This document shows, piece after piece, positions 9,867 through 20,299 of a stretch of DNA of 32,716 nucleotides. How positions within the stretch are numbered: position 1 is the stretch's first letter; every line of letters begins with the position of its first letter. The translations under genes and the position numbers were made by a program. Origin of the DNA: Haplomitrium mnioides (taxonomy: Eukaryota > Marchantiophyta > Haplomitriopsida > Calobryales); NCBI GenBank assembly GCA_049999725.1, contig JBNGIS010013946.1:1-32716 (forward strand). The letters are read 5' to 3'. The notes beneath the pieces are model-generated. The model made no database searches, was not told the DNA's origin, and saw nothing but the letters and a program-made list of their open reading frames with translations.

Positions 9867-11765
9867 ACACTTCACCACGAGTCTTTTGATTTCGAGCAAC
9901 CTCAATGCTACAAGATCCGACGTTCAACAATAGACTTCTCCACTCATCCACAATAGTTCCATGTTCCTTCCTCACCTCACCTACACACCTCATCCAGATC
10001 GTTTTTCAGCTTCCATTGCTAGAAGCCATGAATTTACTTCTTCAGGCTCAGAGGAGGTTTTCTTAAACTTCCACCTCTGGAAGATAGTCCTCTCAACTGC
10101 TGGCCAACCCACTCCACCCCGAACCTTGACTGGATCTTTTACTCAGTGCGTAGGCACTAACGCAGCCACTCCTCTCTTGGCTCCACTTGAATGTTAAGAC
10201 TAGAAACACACTTTGAGCATTCCTGGGATTGATGCTCCTCCACATACAACCACTGAGATGACCCCAAGATCCCCCATTGGCTGCCTCTCTGAATTCAAGA
10301 CCGAAAGAGTTCCCTTCTGTTTTAAGTGTCGATCCACCTCCGAACGCTGGTCCACCCCCAAGGATGAGTACACCTAGAGTGCCTGAGCTTTAGCGCTCCT
10401 TGCCCAAGAATTCTCAGAGCCCCTCTAGTCCACCTCCACCTGTATTGGCCCTCTTGCACGAGTTCACTTGCTACAAGTGAAACGTCACTGGAATTCCCCC
10501 TCTCCCCCTTGCTGCATTTCTTGTTCAAGATAATTCCCAACACACATCAATCTCCCAAACGTCAAAGCGAGCCCATCTATACCCCCCCGCATGTACCCTT
10601 CCAAAGCATTCCTTGTTTCCCCCTCATTTGGCTGTTTTCTCTAGTTGGTAATGGTTTCTTAGTGCAGTGACACCAGTCTATATGATTTGAAGACTGATCC
10701 GAAGAAGTGCGATCCAAAGTCTAAATCGCAGAAGTAAGATGATGAAGGTAAAGTGGTTGTCATCTCGCAAGTCGGATCCGAAGAAGTAACCAAAAGAAGA
10801 TAGTACCGATGTCGCCCTAAAATAAGTATGGCTGATGCAGATCAGAAAAGAGGTGAGTCCGAAGAATGGTAAGGTCCAAAGAGGTCATGGCCAATGAAGC
10901 TCGGAATGATCATTCCGAAGGAGTAAGGTTGGTGGAGATCCGAAGCTAATTTCCGAAGAGGTATGGTGGCTGTAAATTTGAAGCAGGTGGGCCCGAAGAC
11001 AGCTAGGTCCGTTGGTCAACTTCGAAGTTTGACCCTTTCCGATGGGCACCATACGCCACCGTTTTTAAAGGGGAAATTGGACCATTGTGTTTGACTGAAA
11101 CATCAAACTGAGGATCTCGACTTCGAAGTTGACTTGACTTGATAGAACTATGCCCGATGCATTCCTTCGGAGGGGATTCCGACCCTACCCCCCGATACTC
11201 TTTGTGAAATTCCACCAAACAGTCCTTAGAAGGCCGAATTGGGATCAAACCTTGGTGAATCCCATCAACGCCTAGGAGAATGGAGCATCCCGATCCCTAG
11301 TGTCGTCCTTGCTTTACGAGGCTCATTGCATTCTCCGTGCTTCTCCCAATCCCTTGCCTCTGGCGTGCTAGGACGCCTTCCATTCCTCTCGCTATTGCTC
11401 CTGGTTGTTGTCCCGAAAGTAATGTTGGGGCCCCTTGCCATACATAAAGCCCCTCTCTTTTGGCGTTGAATCGTTGATCGTGTCTCATTCTCTTGATCTT
11501 CCTTAGCAAAACCTGCATCTTCCTCCTCTTTTGAGATCGCTCTGCCTTCCACCTCCTTGCAAATACCTCTGATGAGTATCCCTTCCTTCCTTGTCCTAGT
11601 CCCAATTCCGCTCTTCGGATCAGATAATTAGGCGACCCGCTCTTATATACTTATTAGATGTTGCGCTGCTTGTGGAGTATCTTAACACCTAAGAGTGGAG
11701 AAATTCTTCCATGTTGTTTTCGATTTCTAGGAATCTTCATTAGCATCTCATGTCACTAGTTGACA
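9386..11765 (+). repeat. LTR family 1 copy D, solo LTR nested in copy C/E
   Basis: It starts TGTCTGCCTCCTCC and ends CACTAGTTGACA, 2380 bp, with the family blocks in order (GGTGCCACTTTGGAAG, the AC microsatellite, CTTGGCTCCACTTGAATG near 10175, TTGGCTGCCTC near 10280, CAGTGACACCAGTCT near 10665, GGAGTATCTTAACACC near 11675). The flanks are TCTTC (9381-9385) and TCTAC (11766-11770), a 5-bp target duplication with one change. The uninterrupted site can be seen in copy D itself (GCTCCACTTGAATG). No internal domain is present. Confidence 0.87.
9832..9863 (+). repeat. (AC)16 microsatellite
   Basis: Thirty-two bases of alternating A and C lie at a site where the related copies have only ACAACACTCACACTCTAC (about 9049) or ACAACTCTCAAGCTC (about 4266). 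The expansion is therefore private to copy D within this window. Confidence 0.96.
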
Positions 11766-13571
11766 TCTACTTGAATGTTTAAACCAACAGCGCCCTTTGA
11801 GCATTCGTGGGGTTGATGCTCCTGCACAGACCAACACTAAGAAGACACCATGACCCCCCTTTGGCTGCCTCTCACGAATTCCAGGCCGAAGGAATCCTCT
11901 TCTGTTTCAAGTATCGATCCACCTCTAAATGCTGGCCCACCTTCAAGAATGAGTACACCTGGATCGCATGAGCCTCTTGCCCAGCGATTCTCAGTGCCCC
12001 TCCAGTCCACCTCTACCCTTGATTGCCCTCCTACACGAGTCCACTTGCTTCAAGTGAAACATCACTAGAATTCCCTCCCCTGTCCCTCGCCGTGTTCCTT
12101 GTGCAAGATAATCAACCACTCACATGTTAAAGCGAGATAATCTATACTCTCTCCTTGTTTCCTTCAGATCTTGGCTGTCCATCCCGACCCTTTCTTGGTT
12201 GTTCTTGTTTGTAAATGTTTTTTGATCTTGATCCAAAGAAGGTAGACTTGGCGCAAATCCAAAAGGCTGATATGAAGAAGGTAAGATTGGCGCAGATCTG
12301 AAAAGCTCATCCAAAGAAGGTGAGCTTGGCGCAAATCCGAAAGGCTGATCCAAAGAAGGTAAGCATGGCACAGATCCAAAAGGCTGATCCGAAGAAGGTA
12401 AGCTTGGCACAGATCCGAAAGGCTGACCTGAAGAAGGTACGCTCGCAGATCCAAAGAAGGTAAGCTTGGCACAAATCCAAAAGGCTGATTCCAAGAAGGT
12501 AAGCTTGGCGTAGATCCGGAAGACTGATCTGAAGAAGGTAAGCTTGGCACAGATCCAAAAGGCTGATCCAAAGAAGGTAGGCTTGGCGCAGATCCGAAAG
12601 GCTGATCTGAAGAAGGTAAGCTTGGCGCAGATCCAAAAGGCTCATCCGAGGAAGCTACGCTTGGCGCATATCCGAAAGACTGATCCAAAGAAGGGAAGCT
12701 TGGCGCAGATCTGAACAATTGAAAGTAGACCCCGATCTTAGACGGCAGACCTCGATTAGCTTTGATAGCTCCGATGGTCAACTCAGATGGTTGACTTCTT
12801 TTGATGGAGTGCCGTCTAGTGCTGTGGAAGTTGGACCCTCGTGCCCGATAGAAATAAAGGATGCATCCCGACACCACTTTTCGAAGGGAAGTCTAACCAC
12901 TCTGCCCTGTCGGAAGAGAATTGATCTAATATAGACAAATCCGATGCTTTGATCAACCCCAATACTACCAACAGAGCTCCGATAGAAGAAAAACTTCAAA
13001 AGACCAAAATTTATTCAGACCTTGATAAAGCCCATTAACACCCAATGGAATAGAGCCTCCCCCAACCTTTGGTGTTGTGGCTGCCTTCTGATGGTCGTCG
13101 CATTCTTCCTTCTCCTTCCAATCCTTTGATTCTGGTTGTGCTCGGGGTGCCTTCCCTTCTTCTTGCTATTGAGCCATGCCGCTATCCCAATAGTCAAGAA
13201 TGACAATGGAGCTCCTCGCCTTACCTTAAGCTCTTCTCTCTTGACGTCGAGTCATTGGTCCTATCCAATTCCCTTGATCTTCCTCACCCAGACCTAAATC
13301 TTCTTCTTCATCTGAGATTGCTCTACCCTCAAACTTCCTACAAGTCTCTTCTCAATATCTCTAGAGATTTTCTTGTCCTTCCCTGTCCTAGTTCCAATTC
13401 CTGCTTTCCGATGCCCTTCTGAACAGATAGTTGGATGACCCTCTCTCCAAATCATTGATACTAGGTACTCCGATGCCTCTGGAGTATCTCAACACCTAAA
13501 GATAGAGAAATGCTCCAATGTTGTTTCCAAACTTGAAAATTTTCATTACTTCCTCACTTCACCAACTGACA
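11766..13571 (+). repeat. LTR family 1 copy C/E, right part of the solo LTR
   Basis: After the 5-bp duplication TCTAC it resumes at CTTGAATGTTTAAACC and runs through TTTGGCTGCCTCTCACGAA, the 39-bp array, TCTTCCAATCCTTTGATTCTGG and GGAGTATCTCAACACCTA to the terminus CCAACTGACA at 13571, followed by GTGAC. Long open frames on the minus strand come from the array. Confidence 0.88.
12225..12715 (+). repeat. 39-bp minisatellite inside the LTR
   Basis: About twelve units of the type GATCCGAAAGGCTGATCTGA + AGAAGGTAAGCTTGGCGCA. As 39 is 13 codons, it stays open on the minus strand and gives a 237-codon frame with a 13-residue repeat (SLPSSDQPFGSAP). That is a by-product of the array, not a protein gene. 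Confidence 0.9.
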
Positions 13572-13576
13572 GTGAC

Positions 13577-13702
13577 TCTCTACCAAAAGTGACTTTGAAG
13601 GCAAGTTATCTTATCTCAACCTTAAAAAGTTACTCTCTACCACTTACTTCCCTCCTCTTTATTTTCTTATAAATAACACAATCTTATGCTTGTACTTTTA
13701 CA
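13577..13702 (-). repeat. gypsy 5' LTR, upstream part (U3 side)
   Basis: On the minus strand the LTR starts TGTAAAAGTACAAG at 13702 and matches the LTR start at 16878 (AGTACAAGTATAAGATTGTG). It continues at 8618 after removal of the solo LTR and one copy of GTGAC. Confidence 0.86.
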
Positions 13703-15294
13703 ACTCCACACCCCAACAAGTTAAGAATCTTATCTAATTCTCCAACATACCAGCAAAGGTTAACCAAACTTTGACTTCAATCTATTGGTCTCTCAACGTA
13801 TATATATGCCTTGCTACCTTCCTCTATATCTCTCACAACAATTCTTTTCTATTATGAAATATCTCTACTCTAACTCCTCGAATACAATGCAACATAAATC
13901 ATAGGTTGCCAACACTGAGCGAACACTCCAACACCACAGAAACCACTACATAGCACCTCACACTTCCTTCCACACTCACACACCTTGTCGAGATAGTCTT
14001 TCCACCTAAATTGCTAGAAGTGATGGATTTACTCCCCGAAGCTTGAAGGAGGTCTTTTTTAACTTCCACCTCTAGAAGACAACCCTCTCAATTGTTTGAC
14101 ACCCCACTCCATCCTAGCCTTGGCTAGATCATCCTCGTAGTATGCAAGCACTAACATGATCATTCTTCCCCTTGCTCCACTTGAATGAGATATTAACTAC
14201 GCTCTTCTTGTGCTCTAGGATTGATCACTTGCACAAACCAAAGCAAAGATGACAATAGTACCGCCCCTCTTGGCTGCCTCTCACAAAGAATGAGACAAAA
14301 GAATGGTCCACTTGCAAAAGCTGGTCTACCATCAAGAATGAGTCCACCAGAATAGTTTGAGCCTCTAGAGTCTCATGTCAAGTGATTCTCATCACCTCTT
14401 CAATCCACCTCTACTCTATGATACTCCTCCCACACAAGTACATCTACTTCAAGTGAAGTGTTACTAGAACTCTCTCCCTTGTAGATCACTGTTTTCTTTG
14501 CACTAAACAATCAACCCTTCAAGCCTCGAAGTGAGGCATTCTATACCCTATGCGCATTTCCCCTGTTTCCTTACCTTCCAACCTAACCCTTGCCTTAAGG
14601 TTGTTTTTTAACTCCATCTCATGGCAGAGAGCAGTATCTCACCTTTTCACATGTAATGTACTACAGTGTCTAAGGTTCCACACCTTAAATCAATGACCTA
14701 TCATGAGTCTAGTTTTCCTCTTTCCAACACGTTCAAAATCAATCCCATTTGCTTTGGCAATCATTGTTTGAGAGAAGCCCACATTCTCTTTTCTTTGTCT
14801 TGTCCTTTCACTTTCTTGTCTTTTCACTTCTTAGTGTGAATATTGCTTAGGTAGTGACACCTGTCTTAATTTCTAAATAGATGGCAATGGAGCCAGCAAC
14901 GATAGACCTTCCGATAGGATTGACTTGTTATAATTGACTCGACCGAGCTCACTTCATAGAGTGTCACCCGCCAACGTTTTCAATGGGGAAGCTTGACCAT
15001 CGTGCCTAGTAAGAAAAGGACAAAATTTTACCAAGGACAATCAGACCCGATAGAACTAGACTTGATAAGACCAACCCAATAGAATGATACCTGTTGTCGT
15101 TTTCAACAGGTCCAAAGACAATTGGACTCGATAGAACTATACCTGATTAGACCAATAGGACTGACCCTATAGAGTGCCGCTTGCTGTCACTTTCAACAAG
15201 GCAGCTTGACCGTCTTGCCTAACAAGAAAAGGATAAAATAGTACCCTAGGAAAGTTAGACCAAATAAGACTAGATCTAATAAGACTAACCTAAT
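13703..15294 (+). repeat. LTR family 1 copy G, right part
   Basis: It resumes copy G with ACTCCACACCCCAACAAG and carries family blocks in order: CACACACCTTGTCGAGATAG near 13980, CTTGCTCCACTTGAATGAG near 14173, CTCTTGGCTGCCTCTCAC near 14268, and GTGACACCTGTCTTAAT near 14852. A degenerate GATAGAACTAGAC/GACCAA.CC repeat zone follows at 14930-15290. The final third of the LTR is missing; at about 15295 gypsy RT resumes. Confidence 0.76.
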
Positions 15295-15370
15295 ATCGCG
15301 TCGTGTGGATATCTTTGAAGTGTCTATTGGCAAATTTGTATTAAACCAAATGATGTGAAAAAGGATTGTA
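15295..15370 (+). pseudogene. continuation of the outer gypsy RT
   Basis: GATATCTTTGAAGTGTCTAT and the following GGCAAATTTGTATTAAACCA align with minus-strand RT of the element at 16504-20946 (the SSYWKICVKPSDV region, about 19290). It lies in the same orientation and pol order as 6868-7755. About 20 codons are missing at the junction, so the insertion was followed by a deletion. Confidence 0.72.
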
Positions 15371-15689
15371 AGTATTTCCCTTCATGAGAGTCTAGATATG
15401 ACGTCTTCAAGCCACATCCTGAGCAAGAATTATTGGCCTGCTACGAAGAAAGATCTAATCGGGTCTAGTTTTGGGTGGGGTTGTGGTTGAAGAAGAGGTG
15501 GTGGGTTGTGGCTTCTTTGGGTGGGTATGAAGTAGCCAAACCACAAAGAACACATTACACCTATTTAGTGCCTACAAGTGATAAATCGGATTCCGGTGTC
15601 GTCTTATAAAATACCATGTTATCTGGTGTCGCTCCTTTCTTTCCAAAATAGCATCTTCAAGAGTTAAGACCATGGAGAGAGGTGCGATA
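15371..15689 (-). repeat. LTR family 1, minus fragment (5' part)
   Basis: On the minus strand it starts TATCGCACCTCTCTCC (for TGTCACGCCCCTCC), then CTTGAAGATGCTATTTTGGAAAG, the family's early block. It is truncated after about 320 bp at the gypsy RT piece. Confidence 0.65.
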
Positions 15690-15849
15690 TGGAGAATGTC
15701 TCTAAAGATAAACTTGATAGTGACACAACCATAATGGAGTCTTATGGAGTGAGTACAAGGCGAGGACCTTTAGTCCATCACATGCATTTATTAGAGAGTG
15801 GAACTTTAGTCTCTTAAGTACATCAATCCATGCTTGAGACCAAGGATGG

Positions 15850-16503
15850 ATATGTTGTCTAGATCATGAAATCCATTTATGGAAAAAAGAAAAACAGTTA
15901 TATATGGTATAAAATATTTTGAAGAAGAGATATTAGCTATGGGTTTCTACCACAAAGACATAGCACCATGCTTATTTATCAAACATGTTAAGAAATACTT
16001 CATCATTGTTGTAATATATGTTGATGACATCAATCTTTTTGGTCACAAATCTTTACTTACGCATACTACTGAAATGCTTAAGAAAATAGTTGATATGAAG
16101 GATATTGGTAAGATCAACTATTTGCTAGAACTTCAATTTGAGTATTTAGATAATGGCATACTATTGCATCAAAGTACATATACAAAGAAAGTACTTAGAA
16201 ATTCCATATTGATAAATCTCATTATGTTTCATCTCATATAGAAGTACATACATTGAATTGAGATAAAGATATTTTCAAGAAGAGAACTGAAAAAAAGCCC
16301 CTACTTGGATCTGAGAAAACTTATCTTTGTGCCATTGGTGCTCTTATGTTTCTTATTAACCAAACTAGATCTCACATTTCTTTTGTCATGAACTTGCTAG
16401 TCATAGTTCACAATTGACTATTCGGCATTGGAATGGTAATAAATATATATTTTGATACTTACAAGACATCATTGATATTGGAATTTATTTCCCAAAACAT
16501 ACT
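15850..16503 (+). pseudogene. Ty1/copia RT fragment, same family as position 1
   Basis: It shows the RT path IYGIKYFEEE, the catalytic YVDD in VVIYVDDINLFG, MKDIGKINYLLELQFEYLDNGILLHQSTYTKK, then frame-shifted remains of the connection domain (GALMFLINQTRSHISF) up to IGIYFPKHT at about 16500. Positions 16074-16500 align with 1-430 but with more indels, so this copy is older. It is cut at 16503/16504 by the LTR of the minus-strand gypsy element. The stretch 15690-15849 to its left was not recognised. Confidence 0.88.
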
Positions 16504-16878
16504 TGTAAAAGAACTCAAAAGCCAACTTCCATATGAGTAACAACTTCAAGATAACTCCAATATAGCTATACCATTTAAAGACAATAAGCAAACAAAAGCC
16601 AAGAGTGCTAGCCAAAGCCAAGCAACCAAAGAGCCAAACCAAATTGTGAGGAACTCCAGAATGAAGAGTGGGGCTAGAAAACCCTTCTATTTATACAAGA
16701 GAAGAAGGTGTCATACCTCTTTCTTCATGTACAAATCACTTCTAATTTCAACCTAAAACTCTAAAAGTTACTTTGAAGCAAGTAATCTAATTTGTACTCT
16801 AAAAGTGCTTCTCAACCACTTCTTTCACTCCTATCTATTCTCTAATAAATAACACAATCTTATACTTGTACTACTATA
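16504..16878 (-). repeat. chromovirus gypsy 3' LTR, 375 bp
   Basis: On the minus strand it runs from TATAGTAGTACAAG (for TGTA...) at 16878 to AGTTCTTTTACA at 16504, matching the 390-bp LTR split between 13577-13702 and 8355-8618. It is preceded on the minus strand by the PPT-like AAGCGGGGATTAT. The element inserted into copia sequence; the 5-bp left flank is ATACT. The other flank is lost. Confidence 0.85.
16687..16695 (-). promoter_or_regulatory. TATA box in the gypsy LTR
   Basis: Minus strand TATAAATAG, inside TTGTATAAATAGAAGGG, is the best TATA element in the LTR and would set the start of the element transcript. Confidence 0.72.
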
Positions 16879-16929
16879 TAATCCCCGCTTACTAATCAAT
16901 GACATCCTCGCTATTGCCACAACTTTCAA

Positions 16930-17311
16930 ATATTTGAATAACCTCTTAAGTAATATGAAGATTTGAAGAAGGTTGCTAACTAGCATCATGAAGTGGATAG
17001 CATTTCCACAAAACCTTGTATTGAACTTGTGGATGTCGATTTTGTTTGATAACTCTTTTTGCCAAAATGCGGTCCACTTCAAATTCTTCATAACCGTCAA
17101 GAACAATAATCGAAGGAGAAAGTTGAACACGATTTGGAAAAGAAGATGGACTAGGAAAAAAAGACTTTAGTTTAGAGATATGGAACACTAGATGAATCTT
17201 TATATGAAGAGGAAGATCAAGTTTATTGGCAATGAGAGAAATAACCTCACAAATAGAAAAAAGACCAATCCAAGTAGGAGAAAACTTACAAAATTGAGTA
17301 TCTAATAACAA
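16930..17311 (-). pseudogene. gypsy integrase C-terminus with chromodomain
   Basis: The minus frame starting 17311 reads KFSPTWIGLFSICEVIS, LPLHIKIHLVFHISKLK, then a chromodomain from about residue 75 (EEFEVDRILAKRVIK, VQYKVLWKCYPLHDAS). Family chromodomains bind marked histone tails and steer integration; aromatic positions are partly kept here. A stop and frame change follow HDAS, with NLLQ as the last coding trace. This domain marks the element as a chromovirus. Confidence 0.87.
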
Positions 17312-17579
17312 TTAGAGATCATGAGTATAAAACATAGCTTGGTCACTTAAAACATAAGAGCAATCATGACGACAACTATCGACATTTTTTTTTTCCAATT
17401 TTGAGTAATAGTAAGATGGTTGTGAGCATCTTGCAAAGAAAAAAAGAAATGAGACAAAATGGTAGAAATACTTGGAACATTGGAAGAAGAAAGAAAACCA
17501 TCACAAACAAGAGGATGTTGACCCAAATAAATAAAGAAAAGAGAAAACCAAGTACTTGTTTGGAGTTCTTGTAGGCAAA

Positions 17580-18190
17580 CTCCACCGCCGTTAAGAAACT
17601 ATCTCAATCAGTATGATGAGCATTGATGAATATGCAAAGCATGCCCTCCACAATGCGATTAGTACGCTCCGTTTGCCTATTTGTTTGCTGATGATAAACA
17701 ATAAATATAAGAAGGTTTGGTGACTAAAAGTTTGAACAATTCTTGCCAAAATGTTCCTGTAAAACGCGGATCCCTATTAGATACTAACACTTTGAGCATT
17801 CTATGATGATAGAAGAAAGTATCAAAGTAAATTTTTGCCAATTGCAGAGCATCTACTGTGTCCACCATCAGTGCTAAATGAATGTGCTTGCCAAGCTTGT
17901 CCACAAACACAACAATAGCGAAAAATCTATAAGACATAGTTGGAAGTGAAGTGACAAAATCCAAACTTACATGTTCCCAACGAGCAGTAGAAATCAATAG
18001 TGGCTAAAGAAGAGCCCTTCATTTTTGATTTGAAGCTTTGTTTCATTGACAACTTTCACAAGAATGAACAAAGCTATGAACATCTCGAGCCAAGTTGGAC
18101 CACCATGAAGTTTGTTGAAGAAAATCTCTAGTTTTATCTACTCCAAGATGCTCTGAGATGGGAATATCATGCGCCTCTTATAAACAAGCC
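17580..18190 (-). pseudogene. gypsy integrase zinc-binding region and catalytic core
   Basis: On the minus strand, HDIPISEHLGVDKT and VHSFVHSCESCQ near 18060-18170 are the His/Cys zinc-binding part. The core follows with its first Asp in WEHVSLDFVTSLP and the second in VSNRDPRFTG. The usual third acidic region is eroded after SSANKQ. Integrase joins the DNA copy to the host chromosome; this copy has stops at several points and is dead. Confidence 0.87.
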
Positions 18191-18289
18191 ATTCGAATTG
18201 TATCATCTTGTGGAACATAATTTTGGTGGTCTCAATAAAGAATACCATCTCGAGTGGAAAAAGAATGATACTCACTATCATTGACTTCT

Positions 18290-19570
18290 AATCTTGCTTG
18301 AATAAGACTAAAAAAACATGTTCTTATAGTGTTTGGCAAAAACTCCCACTAGTGGTCTCATTTGAATGTAATATATTGATGTTATCCACTTCTATTGTAT
18401 TCACTCAATAATCAAACCTTCGTGAAAATGCATCATGAATGGTGTGGAACCTTCCAAGCTTGTACTCTAGCTTGATATCAAAGAGTTGTAGTTGATCTTC
18501 CCATTGATGATAACGACTTGTCATATTTTACAAATGGATTGCTTGTAATTTGTGTGTATAAGGACAAGTCTTTCCAAAAGATAGTGTCTCCATTTCTTGG
18601 TAGCATAAACCATTGTCAATTGCTCTTGATCTCTTGGAGAGTAATTTCTGTCCACTACATTTAATCAACGTGATATATAGACAATTGGATGAAATCCATC
18701 CTCAAACGCTTGCTACAAAATTGCTCCAATAGCCAAAATAAAAGCATCAAAGTCAAGTGTGCAACGTGCATTTGGATCATATGGTTGTAGAATAGGACGA
18801 AACGAGATTGCATCCTTGAGCTATTGAAATGTCACTTGCGCTTTGGTAGTCCATTCAAACTTAACATCCTTGCCTATTAAATCTGAAAGTGGTGCAACAA
18901 TATGTGCATAATAATGGATGAATCGTATATAGAAGCTTGTCAATCCATTGAAGGCTCTAATATCCTTTGCCTCCTTTTGTGTTGGCCCCTATGTAATAGC
19001 TTTGATTTTCTCTTCTTCCATCTTTATGCCATCATGAAACACCTTGTGCACTAGGTAAGTAACCTCTTGCTTCCAAAATTTGCACTTGGATCTCTTGCAA
19101 AACAAATTGCTATTGTGCAATCAAACCCTAAACCCTAAACCCTAAACCCATCAAAATTTTGATGCATTTGATCAATAAATATGGTTGGAGTATAAGTAAG
19201 ACCAAATGTAAGGGCCTTCCACTCAAAATGCCCATACTTTGTGTGAAAAGCTATCTTCCGCACATCACTTGGCTTGACACAAATTTTCCAATAACTACTT
19301 CAAAGATCTAGCTAAGAAAAGAACCATGCACCACTAAATTGATCCAAAAAATCATCAATAAGTGGTAAAGGATATGCATTCTTTATAGTTTGATTACTCA
19401 AACCGTGAAAATCTATACAAAGACAAAATCCACCATCTTTGTTTGATTCAGAAAATACTGGTGCTCCTTGTGCCAAAGTACTATACTAAGTAAAATTCTT
19501 CTCAAGAAGATCCGTCAAGGTCTTGCAAAACTCTTCCAATTCTTATAGCAATAACTAGTATATACATCGA
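18290..19570 (-). pseudogene. gypsy RT and RNase H remains
   Basis: The minus strand shows RT blocks GAPVFSESNKDGGFCLCIDF, LSNQTIKNAYPLPLIDDFLD, SYWKICVKPSDVRKIAF and KYGHFEWKALTFGLT. After a deletion come KCKFWKQEVTYL and VFHDGIKMEEEKIKAI. The catalytic YxDD segment is missing; a telomere-like tract stands in its place. RNase H traces follow to about 18300 with many stops. Confidence 0.85.
19123..19149 (-). repeat. interstitial telomeric repeat, about 3.9 units
   Basis: AAACCCTAAACCCTAAACCC plus one further CTAAACCC: perfect plant-type telomere units (TTTAGGG on the minus strand, the same strand as the gypsy coding frame) inside the RT. It sits exactly at an internal deletion of the catalytic segment and is absent from related RT sequence. 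Confidence 0.95.
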
Positions 19571-19829
19571 TTATAAGATGTACTTCATGGTATTAACTCA
19601 ATCGGAAAAGGCATTCCACGATCATCTTGTAGCCATTTTGGCAAATCATCTCGAAACACATCTAAAAACTCCTTCAAAATATCATCAATCATTGAAGTTG
19701 GTACAAAGTTCCCTTCGTGTTTATTCAAAACTATGATTGACTTCATCTATGCAACAAAAACATGCAACTCTTTTTCTTTCAAAGCATTATGCTAAATTGA
19801 TTTGGGCCTCTTCACCAACAGTGCCAAGC

Positions 19830-20270
19830 GCTCTAAAAGAAACTACTTTTCTTGTAAAGTAACTTCAATTTGTCGTTTTGCCTAATCAACTTGAGTAGAT
19901 CAATCTTCAAACCAAGGTAAACCCAAAATAATGTCATACTATATGGGTGCAATAAAAAAATCCATAGATTCCTTTTACTTTTTGCCAATCCTTTGAAAAA
20001 ATAGTCTGTGCAAGTGGAACACATCATGTTTTTGGCCATTGGCCATAGTTAAAAAACTTTCTTTGATAGAAAAAAGTTTTAACTTTGATTTTTTGCACAA
20101 AATATAATGAGATGAAATTTTCACAACTTCTATAATCTACCAATATTTTAAACAAATCCTCATCAACCATACTATCTAGATGAAACAAGGTGCTTCGAAT
20201 TCTTGTCAAGATTTTAATTTCATTGGAACTAATCAAGCTCTTAGTAAACTGCTCAACTATTTGTGCTGAG
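19830..20270 (-). pseudogene. gypsy protease region remains
   Basis: Minus frames at 20236-20024 and 20039-19833 read RIRSTLFHLDSMVDEDLFKILVDY, where the aspartate of the retroviral-type protease would be followed by S/T-G; here the box is YRSCENFIS and the usual D-S/T-G triad is not kept. It is the counterpart of 6868-7140 on the plus strand. In the family the protease cuts the Gag-Pol chain. Confidence 0.72.
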
Positions 20271-20299
20271 GTATGTCGTTTCGTTCATTTTCTTCTTCA

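Noticed and set aside
12225-12715. Regular repeats resembling a CRISPR array
   Set aside because: Units are head-to-tail with no unique spacers, lie inside an LTR, and the genome is a plant's.
12164-12877. 237-codon minus frame with a 13-residue repeat (SLPSSDQPFGSAP), looking like a repeat-rich structural protein
   Set aside because: It is the translation of a 39-bp minisatellite in a solo LTR; 39 is a multiple of three, so several frames stay open. No start context or homologue is visible.
19123-19149. Chromosome end or large telomere block
   Set aside because: Only about four units, flanked on both sides by gypsy RT, so it is an interstitial patch.
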